From: Kineococcus endophyticus
GTDB lineage: Bacteria > Actinomycetota > Actinomycetes > Actinomycetales > Kineococcaceae
Direction of reading: 5' to 3'
DNA: 64,000 nucleotides
Assembly: GCF_040796495.1 (NCBI RefSeq)
Contig: NZ_JBFNQN010000003.1
Location: 1 to 64,000, forward strand
Part shown: positions 52,585-60,977 of the stretch, one piece after another
How the letters are laid out: each line of letters begins with the position of its first letter
How positions within the stretch are numbered: position 1 is the first letter of the stretch
Translations under genes and position numbers: made by a program
The notes under the pieces: model-generated
What the model saw: the letters and a program-made list of their open reading frames with translations, nothing else
What the model was told of the DNA's origin: nothing
Databases searched by the model: none

Positions 52585-53019
52585 TCAGGCCCGTCGCTGC
52601 GCGAAGAAGTCGTCGAGCAGCGCCCGGCACTCGACCTCCCGGACACCGCCGGCGACCTCGACGACGTGGTTCAGCCGCGGGTCGCGCACGACGTCGCGGA
52701 GGGAACCCGCCGCCCCGAAGCGCGGGTCCCAAGCGCCGAAGACGAGCCGGTCCACGCGGGACAGGACGGTCGCCCCCGCGCACATGACGCACGGTTCGAG
52801 GGTGACCACGAGGGTGCAGCCGGACAGGCGCCACTCCCCGCGGGCCCGGGCCGCCGCGCGCAGGGCGAGGACCTCGGCGTGGGCGGTGGGGTCGGCGGTC
52901 GCCTCGCGTTCGTTGCGGCCGCGGCCGAGGACCTGCCCGGTGGCGTCCACGACGAGGGCGCCGACGGGCACGTCACCGCTGTCCAGGCACCGGCGCGCCT
53001 CGTCCAGGGCCTCGCCCAC
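52585..53019 (-). CDS. tadA: tRNA-specific adenosine deaminase TadA
   Basis: A 144-residue zinc deaminase converting A34 to inosine in tRNA-Arg(ACG), the tRNA encoded 3.8 kb downstream. The HAE motif (His47, Glu49) and PCVMC (Cys77, Cys80) bind zinc; [16 protein letters not shown] is the usual context. GTG or ATG starts slightly upstream are not needed. It is followed on the strand by nothing, while its associated-protein gene lies just upstream by 35 bp. Confidence 0.94.
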   Translation of the reverse strand: MGEALDEARRCLDSGDVPVGALVVDATGQVLGRGRNEREATADPTAHAEVLALRAAARARGEWRLSGCTLVVTLEPCVMCAGATVLSRVDRLVFGAWDPRFGAAGSLRDVVRDPRLNHVVEVAGGVREVECRALLDDFFAQRRA

Positions 53020-53054
53020 CCACGTCGACCACTGCGGGGGGACGGCGGGGCCGT

Positions 53055-53624
53055 TCAGCGCAGGGACTCCAGGACGTCCGCGAAGCCGAGCAGTTCACCG
53101 ATCTCGACCGTCGCCTCCGCCGGGTCGGCGCTCGAGGTGGCCAGGCGCACGAGGACCTCCGCGGAGACCCCGAGGTCGCCGAGCAGTTCGGGGTCGCCGG
53201 CCCAGACGTCCTCGGCCACACCGGACTCCGAGCGAGCGGGTTCGGCGGTCCCCTCGTCGGCGTCGCCGTCCTCCTCGAGCCCGGTCTCGCCGTCCGCCTC
53301 GCCGTCCTCGTCCCGGGCGGCGTGCACCGGACGGCCCGTCGCGGCGGGCAGTTCGGCGAACAGCGGCGCGTACGCGCTCTCGGCCGCGGCGACCGCGTCG
53401 GAGACGAACACCTTCACGTCGATGTCGCCCTCGGTGCGCACGAGGGCGAACCACTCGTCCTCGCGTTCCAGGACGGCCAGCACGGGACGGTCGTCGTCGA
53501 CGGCACCGCGCAGGGCGTCGCCGAGTTCGTCGGGGGAACCCGCCTCGAGGTCGATGTCGACCGACCGCCAGTCGCGGTCGTCGCCGGAACCCTCGGGGGC
53601 AAGGACTGCGGTGAAGTACGCCAC
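53055..53624 (-). CDS. tRNA adenosine deaminase-associated protein
   Basis: A 189-residue acidic protein. It begins [21 protein letters not shown] and contains [19 protein letters not shown]. The middle (about 110-145) is a very acidic Glu/Asp/Gly linker, and the end [17 protein letters not shown] is helical. The family is conserved beside tadA in actinobacteria; its molecular role is not established. GTG 53624 gives the conserved N-terminus. Confidence 0.85.
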   Translation of the reverse strand: MAYFTAVLAPEGSGDDRDWRSVDIDLEAGSPDELGDALRGAVDDDRPVLAVLEREDEWFALVRTEGDIDVKVFVSDAVAAAESAYAPLFAELPAATGRPVHAARDEDGEADGETGLEEDGDADEGTAEPARSESGVAEDVWAGDPELLGDLGVSAEVLVRLATSSADPAEATVEIGELLGFADVLESLR

Positions 53625-53738
53625 GTCCCCATCGTGGCAGGAGCAGGCGGGCCGGGGCCACCGCTGCGGGTGGTGTCCGTGCTGGTGGGACGCCCGCGGC
53701 TCGTCGGGCGGGGCCGGAGCGGCGTACTTTGGGGCCTC

Positions 53739-54374
53739 ATGCGCCTGTCCGTCATCGACCACCCCCTCGTCGCCCACAAACTGACCGCCCTGCGGGACCG
53801 CGGCACCGATTCCCCGACGTTCCGCCGCCTCGCCGACGAACTGGTGACGCTGCTGGCCTACGAGGCCACCCGGGACGTCGCGGTGGAACCGCACCCGATC
53901 ACGACCCCGGTGGGTCCCACGACGGGGGTGCGCATCCGTTCCCCCAAACCCATCGTGGTGCCCATCCTGCGGGCGGGCCTGGGGATGCTGGACGGCATGG
54001 TGCGACTGCTGCCGACCGCCGAGGTCGGCTTCCTCGGGATGATCCGGGACGAGGAGACGCTGCAGGCGACGACCTACGCGAACCGGTTGCCCGACGACCT
54101 CACGGGCCGGCACTGCTTCGTGCTGGACCCGATGCTGGCGACGGGCGGAACCCTCGTGGCCTCCATCACGTACCTGCTGGAGCGGGGCGCGCAGGACGTG
54201 ACGGCGCTGTGCCTGCTCGCCGCCCCGGAGGGGTTGGAGGTCGTGCGGACGGCGTTCGACGAGCACGCGCAGGTCACGGTCGTCACCGCCGCCGTGGACG
54301 AACGCCTCGACGAGAACGGGTACATCGTCCCCGGTCTCGGCGACGCGGGGGACCGCCTCTACGGCGTCGTCTGA
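53739..54374 (+). CDS. upp: Uracil phosphoribosyltransferase
   Basis: A 211-residue pyrimidine salvage enzyme making UMP from uracil and PRPP. The PRPP loop is [18 protein letters not shown], the uracil-binding end is [15 protein letters not shown], and [14 protein letters not shown] is the conserved early motif. ATG start. Divergent from the deaminase-associated gene, with 114 bp between starts. It functions with the uracil permease encoded at 41.6 kb. Confidence 0.96.
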   Translation: MRLSVIDHPLVAHKLTALRDRGTDSPTFRRLADELVTLLAYEATRDVAVEPHPITTPVGPTTGVRIRSPKPIVVPILRAGLGMLDGMVRLLPTAEVGFLGMIRDEETLQATTYANRLPDDLTGRHCFVLDPMLATGGTLVASITYLLERGAQDVTALCLLAAPEGLEVVRTAFDEHAQVTVVTAAVDERLDENGYIVPGLGDAGDRLYGVV

Positions 54375-54396
54375 GACGCTCCTCCCGCCCACCCGA

Positions 54397-54427
54397 GCCC
54401 CGTGCCGCAGGTCCTGCGGCGCGGGGC
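54397..54427 (+). terminator. Terminator after upp
   Basis: GCCCCGTGCCGCAG, loop GT-C, CTGCGGCGCGGGGC: near-perfect 14-bp stem 22 bases after the upp stop, followed by TTCG. Confidence 0.8.
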
Positions 54428-54536
54428 TTCGTGCTGCCGGGGCCTTTCCGGCAGGATGTCCCCCGATCAGCGCAGTCGTGTCCTCGATCGGTGAGCAGCA
54501 GGGCGTTCCCGGAGAACGCCGGAAGGGAGCCGGCCC

Positions 54537-54698
54537 GTGAAGTGGCGCCGAGTTCTGTGGTGGGTCCTGGTCGTCTTCGCGTTGTACGCGGTCTACCGCT
54601 CTCCGGAGCAGGCGGCGGACTTCGTCCGCGGTGTCGGGGAATGGCTGGGCCGGGCCGTCAACAGCATCATGAGCTTCTTCAACGGGTTGCTCAGCTGA
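54537..54698 (+). CDS. 53-residue membrane-associated protein
   Basis: GTG 54537 opens VKWRRVLWWVLVVFALYAVY, a single membrane helix, then an amphipathic tail (GVGEWLGRAVNSIMSFFNGLLS). GGAAGGGAG lies 8 bases upstream. The stop lies next to the start region of the PH-domain gene, so the two are probably co-expressed. Function unknown; short, but the ribosome binding site and helix support it. Confidence 0.7.
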   Translation: MKWRRVLWWVLVVFALYAVYRSPEQAADFVRGVGEWLGRAVNSIMSFFNGLLS

Positions 54699-54754
54699 AG
54701 CACGACCGGCACCGCGACGAGCCGGACCTCGACGAGGAGGGCCGGGAACTCGTC

Positions 54755-55558
54755 ATGTACTCCGGCACCCGGCTGCGCAAGTCCCGGCGGGACGGCACGT
54801 GGCGCGTGGTGCACGGCGAGGACGGGCCGGACGGCCCGGGCGGCGGGGCGTCGCGCCTGCCGGAACTGGACGACGACGACCCCCTGCCGTCCGGTGAGCT
54901 CGACGGTGACGACGAGGACCTGGACGAGGACCGGGACGGCGCGGTGGGGGGCTCGCGGCGCGACGTCGGCCGGGCGGGCGACCCGTTGTGGGAGCGGCCG
55001 CCGAAGCGCGTCCGGCGCTACGTCCTGAGCACCGAGAAGCGGCTGGTCTGCCTGCGGCGCCACCTCGTCGTGCTGGCCGAACCCGTGCTCAGCTGCGTCG
55101 CCGGGCTCGGCGGGTGGTTGTGGCTCGTCGTCCGTGCGGGGGACGTCCCGTACCTGCCGAACGTGACGTTCCTCGGCTGGCTGGTGCTGCTCGGCCGGGC
55201 CGTCTGGAAGTGGCTGCAGTGGCGCGGGGACTGGTTCATCGCCACCGACAAGCGGCTGCTCCTGACGTACGGCGTCGTGAAGCGGCAGGTCGCGATGATG
55301 CCGCTGTCGAAGGTCACCGACATGAGTTACAACCGCTCGCTGCTCGGGCGCTTCCTCGGGTACGGCGAGCTGGTGATGGAATCGGCCGGCCAGGACCAGG
55401 CGCTGAGCGACGTGGACCGGTTGCCGATGCCCGACCAGGTCTACGTGCGCATCTGCGAGCAGCTGTTCGGTGAGGTGGGCGCCGTGGACCTGCCACGACG
55501 CCGGGGGACCCGGGTGGGACGCATCGCCCGCAAGGCGCTGCCACCGCGGTTCCGCTGA
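54755..55558 (+). CDS. PH-domain (bPH2) membrane protein
   Basis: A protein of about 267 residues. An acidic, Asp-rich region (about 35-75) precedes two membrane helices (LAEPVLSCVAGLGGWLWLVV and VTFLGWLVLLGRAVWKWL) and a bacterial PH domain (WRGDWFIATDKRLLLTYGVV, MPLSKVTDMSYNRSLLGRFLGYG). The start is uncertain: ATG 54755 is given, but the frame stays open upstream to CTG 54695 at the previous gene's stop. Function unknown; likely a membrane scaffold. Confidence 0.8.
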   Translation: MYSGTRLRKSRRDGTWRVVHGEDGPDGPGGGASRLPELDDDDPLPSGELDGDDEDLDEDRDGAVGGSRRDVGRAGDPLWERPPKRVRRYVLSTEKRLVCLRRHLVVLAEPVLSCVAGLGGWLWLVVRAGDVPYLPNVTFLGWLVLLGRAVWKWLQWRGDWFIATDKRLLLTYGVVKRQVAMMPLSKVTDMSYNRSLLGRFLGYGELVMESAGQDQALSDVDRLPMPDQVYVRICEQLFGEVGAVDLPRRRGTRVGRIARKALPPRFR

Positions 55559-55592
55559 CGGTTCCCCGGCGGCGGGAACCGGTGGACGTGCG

Positions 55593-55626
55593 AGAGGGGG
55601 CGGGATCCGAAGATCCCGCCCCCTCT
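55593..55626. terminator. Bidirectional terminator
   Basis: AGAGGGGGCGGGATC and GATCCCGCCCCCTCT form a perfect 15-bp stem with a 4-base loop between the convergent PH-domain and Lsr2-like genes. Confidence 0.85.
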
Positions 55627-55646
55627 GCGTGCCAGTCGAGCTCAGC

Positions 55647-56246
55647 TCACTGAGCGGCCTTGAACTGGTCGATGATGCTGGAGGAGATCGGGCCGCGCGG
55701 CGCGACGGCGATCCCGTTGGCGGCGGCCCACTCGCGCACGGCTCGGGCGTCCACGGCGCCGGAGGACGACGCGGGGGTCGACTTCTTCGCGGCGGCCTTC
55801 TTGGTGGTGGTGGTCGAGGCGGCGGTCGACTTCGCGGCCGTCGTCTTCGCGGCGGACTTGGCGGCGGACTTGGTCGTCGCCTTCTTGGCCGGGGCGGCCG
55901 CGGGCGCCGGGGTCTCGGCCACGGGGGCCGGGGTTTCCTCGACCGGGGCGGGGGCGGCCTTCTTGGCGGTCGCCTTCTTCGCGGCGGCCTTCTTGGCCGG
56001 AGCGGCCTTCTTCGCCGGAGCGGCGGCCGGGGCAGTGGCGGCGGGGGTGCCGGCCAGCGCGGCGGGGAGGTCCTCCCACGTCACGGTGGTGGCGGCCTTG
56101 GCCGTCGCCGGGTTCCACGAGACACCGTTCGCGTTCACCGTGAAGGTGCCGATCTTGCGACCGTTCCGCTTGACGGGGATCTCGAGGTCGACGGCACCGA
56201 CGGGCAGTTCGGTGGCCACCTTCAGTGCGACGTCGTGACTTGCCAT
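55647..56246 (-). CDS. Lsr2-like / histone H1-like nucleoid protein
   Basis: A 199-residue DNA-binding protein. An N-terminal domain (about 1-62: LEIPVKRNGRKIGTFTVNAN, W-E-D-L-P) is not the usual Lsr2 dimerisation domain. Residues 75-160 are Lys/Ala/Pro repeats (KKAAPAKKAAAKKATAKK) like histone H1 tails. The last 37 residues (AVREWAAANGIAVAPRGPIS) match the Lsr2 C-terminal AT-hook-like domain that reads the minor groove. It probably compacts DNA or silences AT-rich genes, and could act on the island at 9-14 kb. ATG start, long leader region. Confidence 0.82.
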   Translation of the reverse strand: MASHDVALKVATELPVGAVDLEIPVKRNGRKIGTFTVNANGVSWNPATAKAATTVTWEDLPAALAGTPAATAPAAAPAKKAAPAKKAAAKKATAKKAAPAPVEETPAPVAETPAPAAAPAKKATTKSAAKSAAKTTAAKSTAASTTTTKKAAAKKSTPASSSGAVDARAVREWAAANGIAVAPRGPISSSIIDQFKAAQ

Positions 56247-56860
56247 GCTGGGCTCCCGGGGGAAGTGGCTGGATTCAGGCGTCTGCAATGAAACCACAGT
56301 TCTCCGTGAGTTCGCGCATCGAACGACCCGTTTACCGGCGCAGTTCCCACCCCCGGGACATCCCATCTCCCGGGATCTGCGCGCGAGAGCTGCGGAGGAA
56401 CTGTGCGGTTCCGGGAGCGGCCGAACTAGGCGCTGAACCCGGAGGTCCCGAGAACCGTTGTGGCCCGGTGGGCCGCGTTCGCCCGGTGTCCCCCGCACGG
56501 AGGTTCTCCGTCCCCAGTTCCCGCCGGGGTTCCCCGGGGCGTTCTCCGGGGTTCTCCGCGGCCTGGTGGAGGAACGTGCGGAAGGGTTCCTGAGGGGCGC
56601 CGGCCGGCAGCGGGGGAATGCGCGGGGATCCATTCCTGGAGCCGGCTGGCGAGGTGGGTGCGCCCTGTGAGCGGGGCCACAGGTATTTCGGGTTCGGGTG
56701 CTGCGCGGTGCCGAGGTCGCTCGTGCGCACCCGGGGCTGTCACGTGGACGGGGCGGACGGGCCGGACCGGGCGGGAGGGGTGCGGGCGGGGAGGGGCGGT
56801 GACACGCCCGGAACGGCGAGAGGCCCCCGGGGTGTCCCGAGGGCCTCTCGTCCTGCTGTG
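56247..56860. other. Long non-coding region upstream of the Lsr2-like gene
   Basis: About 610 bp with open frames only from GC bias. The first 150 bases include an AT-richer patch that may hold the Lsr2-like promoter and leader. The remainder is high-GC with imperfect GGTTCTCC-type repeats (GGTTCTCCG, GGTTCCCCGG, GTTCTCCGGGG). No RNA family was recognised. The tRNA-Arg gene follows on the minus strand. Confidence 0.45.
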
Positions 56861-56933
56861 TGCGCCCGAAGGGATTCGAACCCCTAACCTTCTGATCCGT
56901 AGTCAGATGCTCTATCCGTTGAGCTACGGGCGC
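56861..56933 (-). tRNA. tRNA-Arg (ACG)
   Basis: 73 nt on the minus strand: acceptor GCGCCCG with CGGGCGC, D-arm GCTCAACGGATAGAGC, anticodon loop CTACGGA reading ACG, T-arm AGGGGTTCGAATCCCTT. A34 would be modified to inosine by the deaminase encoded at 52.6 kb. Confidence 0.95.
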
Positions 56934-57058
56934 GTCCGGCGCGCCGTGACGCGCTGACTGGACCTACTGTAGCGGGCTTCCGCCGCGCTCACCAATCGGT
57001 TGCCGCGCAACGCGTCTGGCGCCCGGCCGGCGTGTGTGGTGCGCCGCCGGGGACGAGC

Positions 57059-57093
57059 GAGGGCCCCGGTCGCGTGGTGCGACCGGGGCCCTC
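57059..57093 (-). terminator. Terminator after tRNA-Ser(GCT)
   Basis: GAGGGCCCCGGTCGC and GCGACCGGGGCCCTC, perfect 15-bp stem with a 5-base loop, 9 bases past the tRNA 3' end on the minus strand. Confidence 0.85.
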
Positions 57094-57101
57094 GACCCTG
57101 G

Positions 57102-57190
57102 CGGAGGCGGCGGGATTTGAACCCGCGAGAGGGTGTTAGCCCTCAACCCGCTTAGCAGGCGGGCGCACTAGGCCACTATGCGACGCCTCC
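57102..57190 (-). tRNA. tRNA-Ser (GCT)
   Basis: 89 nt on the minus strand: acceptor GGAGGCG with CGCCTCC, anticodon loop CTGCTAA reading GCT, long class II variable arm (GAGGGCTAACACCCTC), T-arm GCGGGTTCAAATCCCGC. Confidence 0.96.
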
Positions 57191-57236
57191 AACGCACAGC
57201 AGGCTAGCAGCCCGTGACGTGCGAGCATCACGGGCA

Positions 57237-59318
57237 ATGACCGACAACGGACCTGACCCCGAGTCCTCGCCCGCGGGCGCGCAGCCGCCCTCGTCGTCCG
57301 GACCCCCCTCCGGCCCCGCCGGCGGTGCGCCGGGCGCGACGGGGTCACCGGGGCAGGGGTCGCCGCACCTCGGGCGGCGGGCCGTCGTGGTCGCCGGGTC
57401 CGCCGTCCTCGTCGCGGGGGCCGGCGTCGGCGCGTGGTGGCTGGTCTCGGGGCGCGAGGACCCGGCGGACGGCCTCCGGGCGGCGGCCGACGCCCTCGCG
57501 ACGGCGTGGTCGGGCGGGACGCTCGGGTCGGTCCGGTTCCAGGCGGCTCCCGGTGCGCAGCTGCCCGCGGACGTCGGCGCCGAGTACGCCCGGCTGACCA
57601 CCGAGCTCGCGCAGCCCGCGCCGGCCGTGTCCGTCACCTCGACCACGGTCGACGAGCAGGATCCCCGCACGGCGAGCGCCGCCCTGGAGGTCGTGTTCGA
57701 CCTGGCCGCCTCGCACGGCGCCCCGCCGGGTGCGCGGTTCGCCTACGCCACGACCGTCCGCTTCGCCCGCTCCGAGGACACGTGGCGGCCCCTGTGGGAA
57801 CCCGCCCTCGTGCACCCGGCGCTGGCCGGGGGTTCGGTGTTCCGGGTCGACCGGACGGCCCCCGCCCGCGCGGACGTCCTGGGGCGTGACGGGTCGGCCG
57901 TCGTGACGGCGACCCCCGTGGTCCGGGTGGGGGTCCAGCCCTCCCGCACCCAGGACCCCGTGGCCACGGCGAACGCCCTCGGGGCGGCCCTCGGGGTCGA
58001 CCCGGCCGCCCTCGCCGCCCGGATCCAGAAGGCGTCGCCCGACGCGTTCGTGGACGTCATCACGTTGCGACGCAGTGACTACGACGCCCAGCGCGCCGTC
58101 CTGCAACCCGTCCCCGGGGCTGTCTTCGCCGAGTCAACGCAACCGCTGGCGCCCACCCGGGGTTTCGCCCGGGCCCTGCTCGGCAGCGTCGGGCAGGCCA
58201 CGGCGGAGGTCGTCGAGGCGTCCGGCGGCCGGTACGAGGCGGGGGACCTCGCGGGGTTGTCGGGGTTGCAGCGGACCTACGACGAACGCCTCGCCGGCCG
58301 CGTCGGCATCGCGGTCCAGGCCACCGGCGGGGCGGACGCGAGTTCCTCGGAACTGTTCCGCGTGGACCCCGCCCCCGGCCAGGCCGTCACCACGACGCTG
58401 GACGCCGCCGTGCAGCGCGCCGCCGACGACGCGCTCGCCGCGGGGGCCGCGGAATCCGCCCTCGTGGCGGTGGACGTCGCCACCGGCGCCGTCGTCGCCG
58501 TCGCCAACCACCCCGTCGACGGGGGGGACCGCGCGCTCACGGGCCGGTTCCCCCCGGGGTCCACGTTCAAGGTGGTCACCACCCTGGCCCTGTTGCGGCA
58601 CGGGCTCGACGTCGCCGAGAACGTGCCCTGCATCCCGACCTACACGGTCGACGGCCGGTCGTTCTCGAATTTCGAGGACGAGGCCTTCGGCGACGTCCCC
58701 TTCCGCACCGACTTCGCGCGCTCGTGCAACACCGCGTTCGCGAGCCTGAGCCCGCGGCTGGGCGACGACGACCTGCCCGCCGCGGCGGCCGCTCTGGGCG
58801 TCGGGGCGGAGTGGGCCACCGGTGTGGACGCGTTCGCCGGTTCGGTGCCAGCGGCGCAGTCGCCCGTGGACCTCGCCGCGGCGAGCTTCGGGCAGGGCCG
58901 CACGCTCACCTCCCCGCTGGCGATGGCGGTGGCCGCGGCGTCGGTGGCCGCAGGTGAACTGCGCCGGCCCCAGGTGGTCGTCGACCCCGCGCCCGCCGAA
59001 CCCTCGGCGCCCCCCGGCGCCGCCGAACCGGAGCTGCTGGGGACCATCGCCGGTCTCATGCGCGACGTCGTGACGAGCGGGACCGCGACGGCGCTCGCGG
59101 GCGTGCCCGGCGGGGAGGTCCACGCCAAGACGGGGACGGCGGAGTACGGCACCGCGGTGCCGCCCGCCACCCACGCGTGGACGATCGGGTACCAGGGTGG
59201 TCTGGCGTTCGCCGCCTTCGTCACCGACGGGGCCTCGGGCGGGACCGTCGCGGCGCCGTTGGCCGCCGACTTCCTCACCCGGTTGTCCGCGGCGGGCGGG
59301 TACTCGGGCGGTTCCTGA
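57237..59318 (+). CDS. Class B penicillin-binding protein with MecA_N-like domain
   Basis: A 693-residue peptidoglycan transpeptidase. A Pro/Gly-rich cytoplasmic tail and one membrane anchor (AVVVAGSAVLVAGAGVGAWW) lead to an NTF2-like MecA_N domain (about 60-175), a dimerisation domain and the transpeptidase domain. Active-site motifs are S442-T-F-K, S496-C-N and K631-T-G-T. The layout matches PBP2a/PbpA-like enzymes common in actinobacteria. ATG 57237 is used. It probably serves elongation or sporulation-like wall growth. Confidence 0.92.
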   Translation: MTDNGPDPESSPAGAQPPSSSGPPSGPAGGAPGATGSPGQGSPHLGRRAVVVAGSAVLVAGAGVGAWWLVSGREDPADGLRAAADALATAWSGGTLGSVRFQAAPGAQLPADVGAEYARLTTELAQPAPAVSVTSTTVDEQDPRTASAALEVVFDLAASHGAPPGARFAYATTVRFARSEDTWRPLWEPALVHPALAGGSVFRVDRTAPARADVLGRDGSAVVTATPVVRVGVQPSRTQDPVATANALGAALGVDPAALAARIQKASPDAFVDVITLRRSDYDAQRAVLQPVPGAVFAESTQPLAPTRGFARALLGSVGQATAEVVEASGGRYEAGDLAGLSGLQRTYDERLAGRVGIAVQATGGADASSSELFRVDPAPGQAVTTTLDAAVQRAADDALAAGAAESALVAVDVATGAVVAVANHPVDGGDRALTGRFPPGSTFKVVTTLALLRHGLDVAENVPCIPTYTVDGRSFSNFEDEAFGDVPFRTDFARSCNTAFASLSPRLGDDDLPAAAAALGVGAEWATGVDAFAGSVPAAQSPVDLAAASFGQGRTLTSPLAMAVAAASVAAGELRRPQVVVDPAPAEPSAPPGAAEPELLGTIAGLMRDVVTSGTATALAGVPGGEVHAKTGTAEYGTAVPPATHAWTIGYQGGLAFAAFVTDGASGGTVAAPLAADFLTRLSAAGGYSGGS

Positions 59319-59505
59319 TCCCTTCCTGTGAAGGTCCGGTGCGGGAACTGCGACCGGGCTGCGGCGGAAGGGCTCAGCCTCACCACGAAATCTCCGTCAG
59401 TCGGCGTGGAGGAATTGCCAACGGCCCCCGCCAGGGGTGAGGATGCTTCAGTACGCCCTGTGGGCTACATGCGGGCCCGGCTCATCCCCCCCGAGCCGGA
59501 CCGTG

Positions 59506-59538
59506 GACGGCCCCCGCTCCCCCCCAGCGGGGGCCGTC
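59506..59538 (+). terminator. Terminator after the penicillin-binding protein gene
   Basis: GACGGCCCCCGCT and AGCGGGGGCCGTC form a perfect 13-bp stem with a 7-C loop. It lies 187 bp downstream of the stop; the 486-bp gap to ssd otherwise holds only the 13-bp tandem repeat. Confidence 0.7.
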
Positions 59539-59592
59539 TCTCATTCCCCCTCCTCCTTCCGGTCGCCCACGCGCCGGGTCCTCGACGTGTCC

Positions 59593-59667
59593 TCGTCCGT
59601 CGTTCCCGTCCGTCGTTCCCGTCCGTCGTTCTCGTCCGTCGTCCCCGTCCGTCGTCCCCGTCCGTCC
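59593..59667. repeat. 13-bp tandem repeat, 5.8 copies, upstream of the Tad operon
   Basis: Units of CCGTCCGTCGTTC at 59593-59605, 59606-59618, 59619-59631, then TCGTCCGTCGTCC at 59632-59644, CCGTCCGTCGTCC at 59645-59657 and a partial CCGTCCGTCC to 59667. It lies 138 bp before the ssd start. Copy number may vary between strains and could affect expression or be neutral. Confidence 0.75.
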
Positions 59668-59804
59668 ACGGGGCCGCCCGTGGTGGCGCGACCGTGTCGT
59701 CCCGGTCTCCACAGGTGCTGCGCGTCCACAGGCGCGGATCGACGGCGGGGAGCCGCCCCACCTCGCGACCAGGGTTGTCCTCCCACCGACGCGAGGAGCC
59801 CGGA

Positions 59805-60977
59805 GTGCCCGCCCATGAAGACGTCCGAGACCCCGTCCGCAGAGCCGTGCCGCACCCCGCCCGGCACCCGGACCGACCGCGCTCCCGGACGCACGGCGCC
59901 CGCGGACACCGGGGGGCGTCCGCGCCGTCCCCCGGCGCGGCCCTGCTCCTGACCGACGACGAGGACCTCGCCGCCGCCCGCGTGCGCCTGGCCGCGGCGG
60001 CGGGAGCGGACCTGCACCGGGACGGGGGGCGCGAGGCGACCCTCGTCCTGGCCGGGGTCGACGCCGACCCCGAGCGGCTCGCCGCGGTGCGTCGGCCGGG
60101 GATCCCGCTGGTCGTCGTGGGCCGTGCTCCGCTGGACCCGCCGTGGTGGCAGGTCGCCGCCGGTCTGGAGGCCGACCACGCCGTCGTGCTCCCCGAGGCC
60201 CAGGACTGGCTGCTCGAGCGGCTGTCCGACGTGGCCGACGGCCGGGGTCGCCGCGGTCCCGTGCTCGGCGTCGTCGGCGGGACCGGCGGAGCGGGCGCGA
60301 GCGTGCTGGCCGCGGGGTTGGGCCGCGCCCTCGCGGAGGCCCTCGGAGGCTGCCTGCTCCTGGACGCCGACCCGCGTTCCGGAGGGCTGGACCTGCTCGT
60401 CGGCGGCGACGCGCTGCCCGGGCTGCGCTGGGGCGACCTCGCCGGCGTCCAGGGGCGGCTCGGCCCGCACGTCCTGCGTTCGGCCGTCCACCTCGGGGCC
60501 GGGCTGCACGTCCTCCCCGCCGACCGGCGTGGTGGCGGCGGACCGGACGCCGACGCCGTCTGGACGGTGCTCGACGCGGCCCGGCGCGCCTTCGCCGCCA
60601 CCGTGGTCGACCTGCCCCGCGGAGGTCTGGCGGACCTGGGGCCCGTCCTCGGCGCGTGCGACGAACTCCTCGTCGTGACCCCCGGCACGACCCGCGGAGC
60701 CGCGGCGGCGTGCGCCGTCCTCGACGAGCTGAGGCAGGCCGGGACGACCGGGGCGCGCCTCGTCGTCCGGGACGTGGGCGCCGGCCTGGACGCCGAGGAC
60801 GTCGCCGACGCCGCGGGGGCGCCGCTGGCCGGGACAGTCCGCCCCGACCGGGACCTCGATGCCGCGCTGGAACGGGGCGAGGGCGTCCCGGGAGGCCGGC
60901 GCAGCAGCCTGCGGGTGCTCGCCACCGCCCTGGCGCGCGACTGGGCCGCCGCCGGGCTCGACGGGGTCCGGCGGTGA
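59805..60977 (+). CDS. ssd: Septum site-determining / TadZ-CpaE-like ATPase
   Basis: A 390-residue MinD-like protein. After an Arg-rich, poorly conserved N-terminus, a receiver-like region (about 50-140) leads to the ATPase domain with a deviant Walker A (VLGVVGGTGGAGASVLAAGLG near 154) and a LLLDADPRSGGLDLLVG stretch. It matches the CpaE/TadZ group; Rv3660c (Ssd) of mycobacteria has this gene order. It would position the pilus machine or influence septation. GTG 59805 has GAGGAG upstream. Its stop overlaps the next start (GTGA). Confidence 0.82.
   Translation: MPAHEDVRDPVRRAVPHPARHPDRPRSRTHGARGHRGASAPSPGAALLLTDDEDLAAARVRLAAAAGADLHRDGGREATLVLAGVDADPERLAAVRRPGIPLVVVGRAPLDPPWWQVAAGLEADHAVVLPEAQDWLLERLSDVADGRGRRGPVLGVVGGTGGAGASVLAAGLGRALAEALGGCLLLDADPRSGGLDLLVGGDALPGLRWGDLAGVQGRLGPHVLRSAVHLGAGLHVLPADRRGGGGPDADAVWTVLDAARRAFAATVVDLPRGGLADLGPVLGACDELLVVTPGTTRGAAAACAVLDELRQAGTTGARLVVRDVGAGLDAEDVADAAGAPLAGTVRPDRDLDAALERGEGVPGGRRSSLRVLATALARDWAAAGLDGVRR

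Noticed and set aside
56247-56860. Open frames of up to 165 codons upstream of the Lsr2-like gene
   Set aside because: All are Arg/Gly/Pro-rich, one runs through the tRNA-Arg gene, and none has a domain or good start signal.
59593-59667. CRISPR or origin iterons at the 13-bp repeat
   Set aside because: Units are head-to-tail without spacers, and there is no replication gene beside them.
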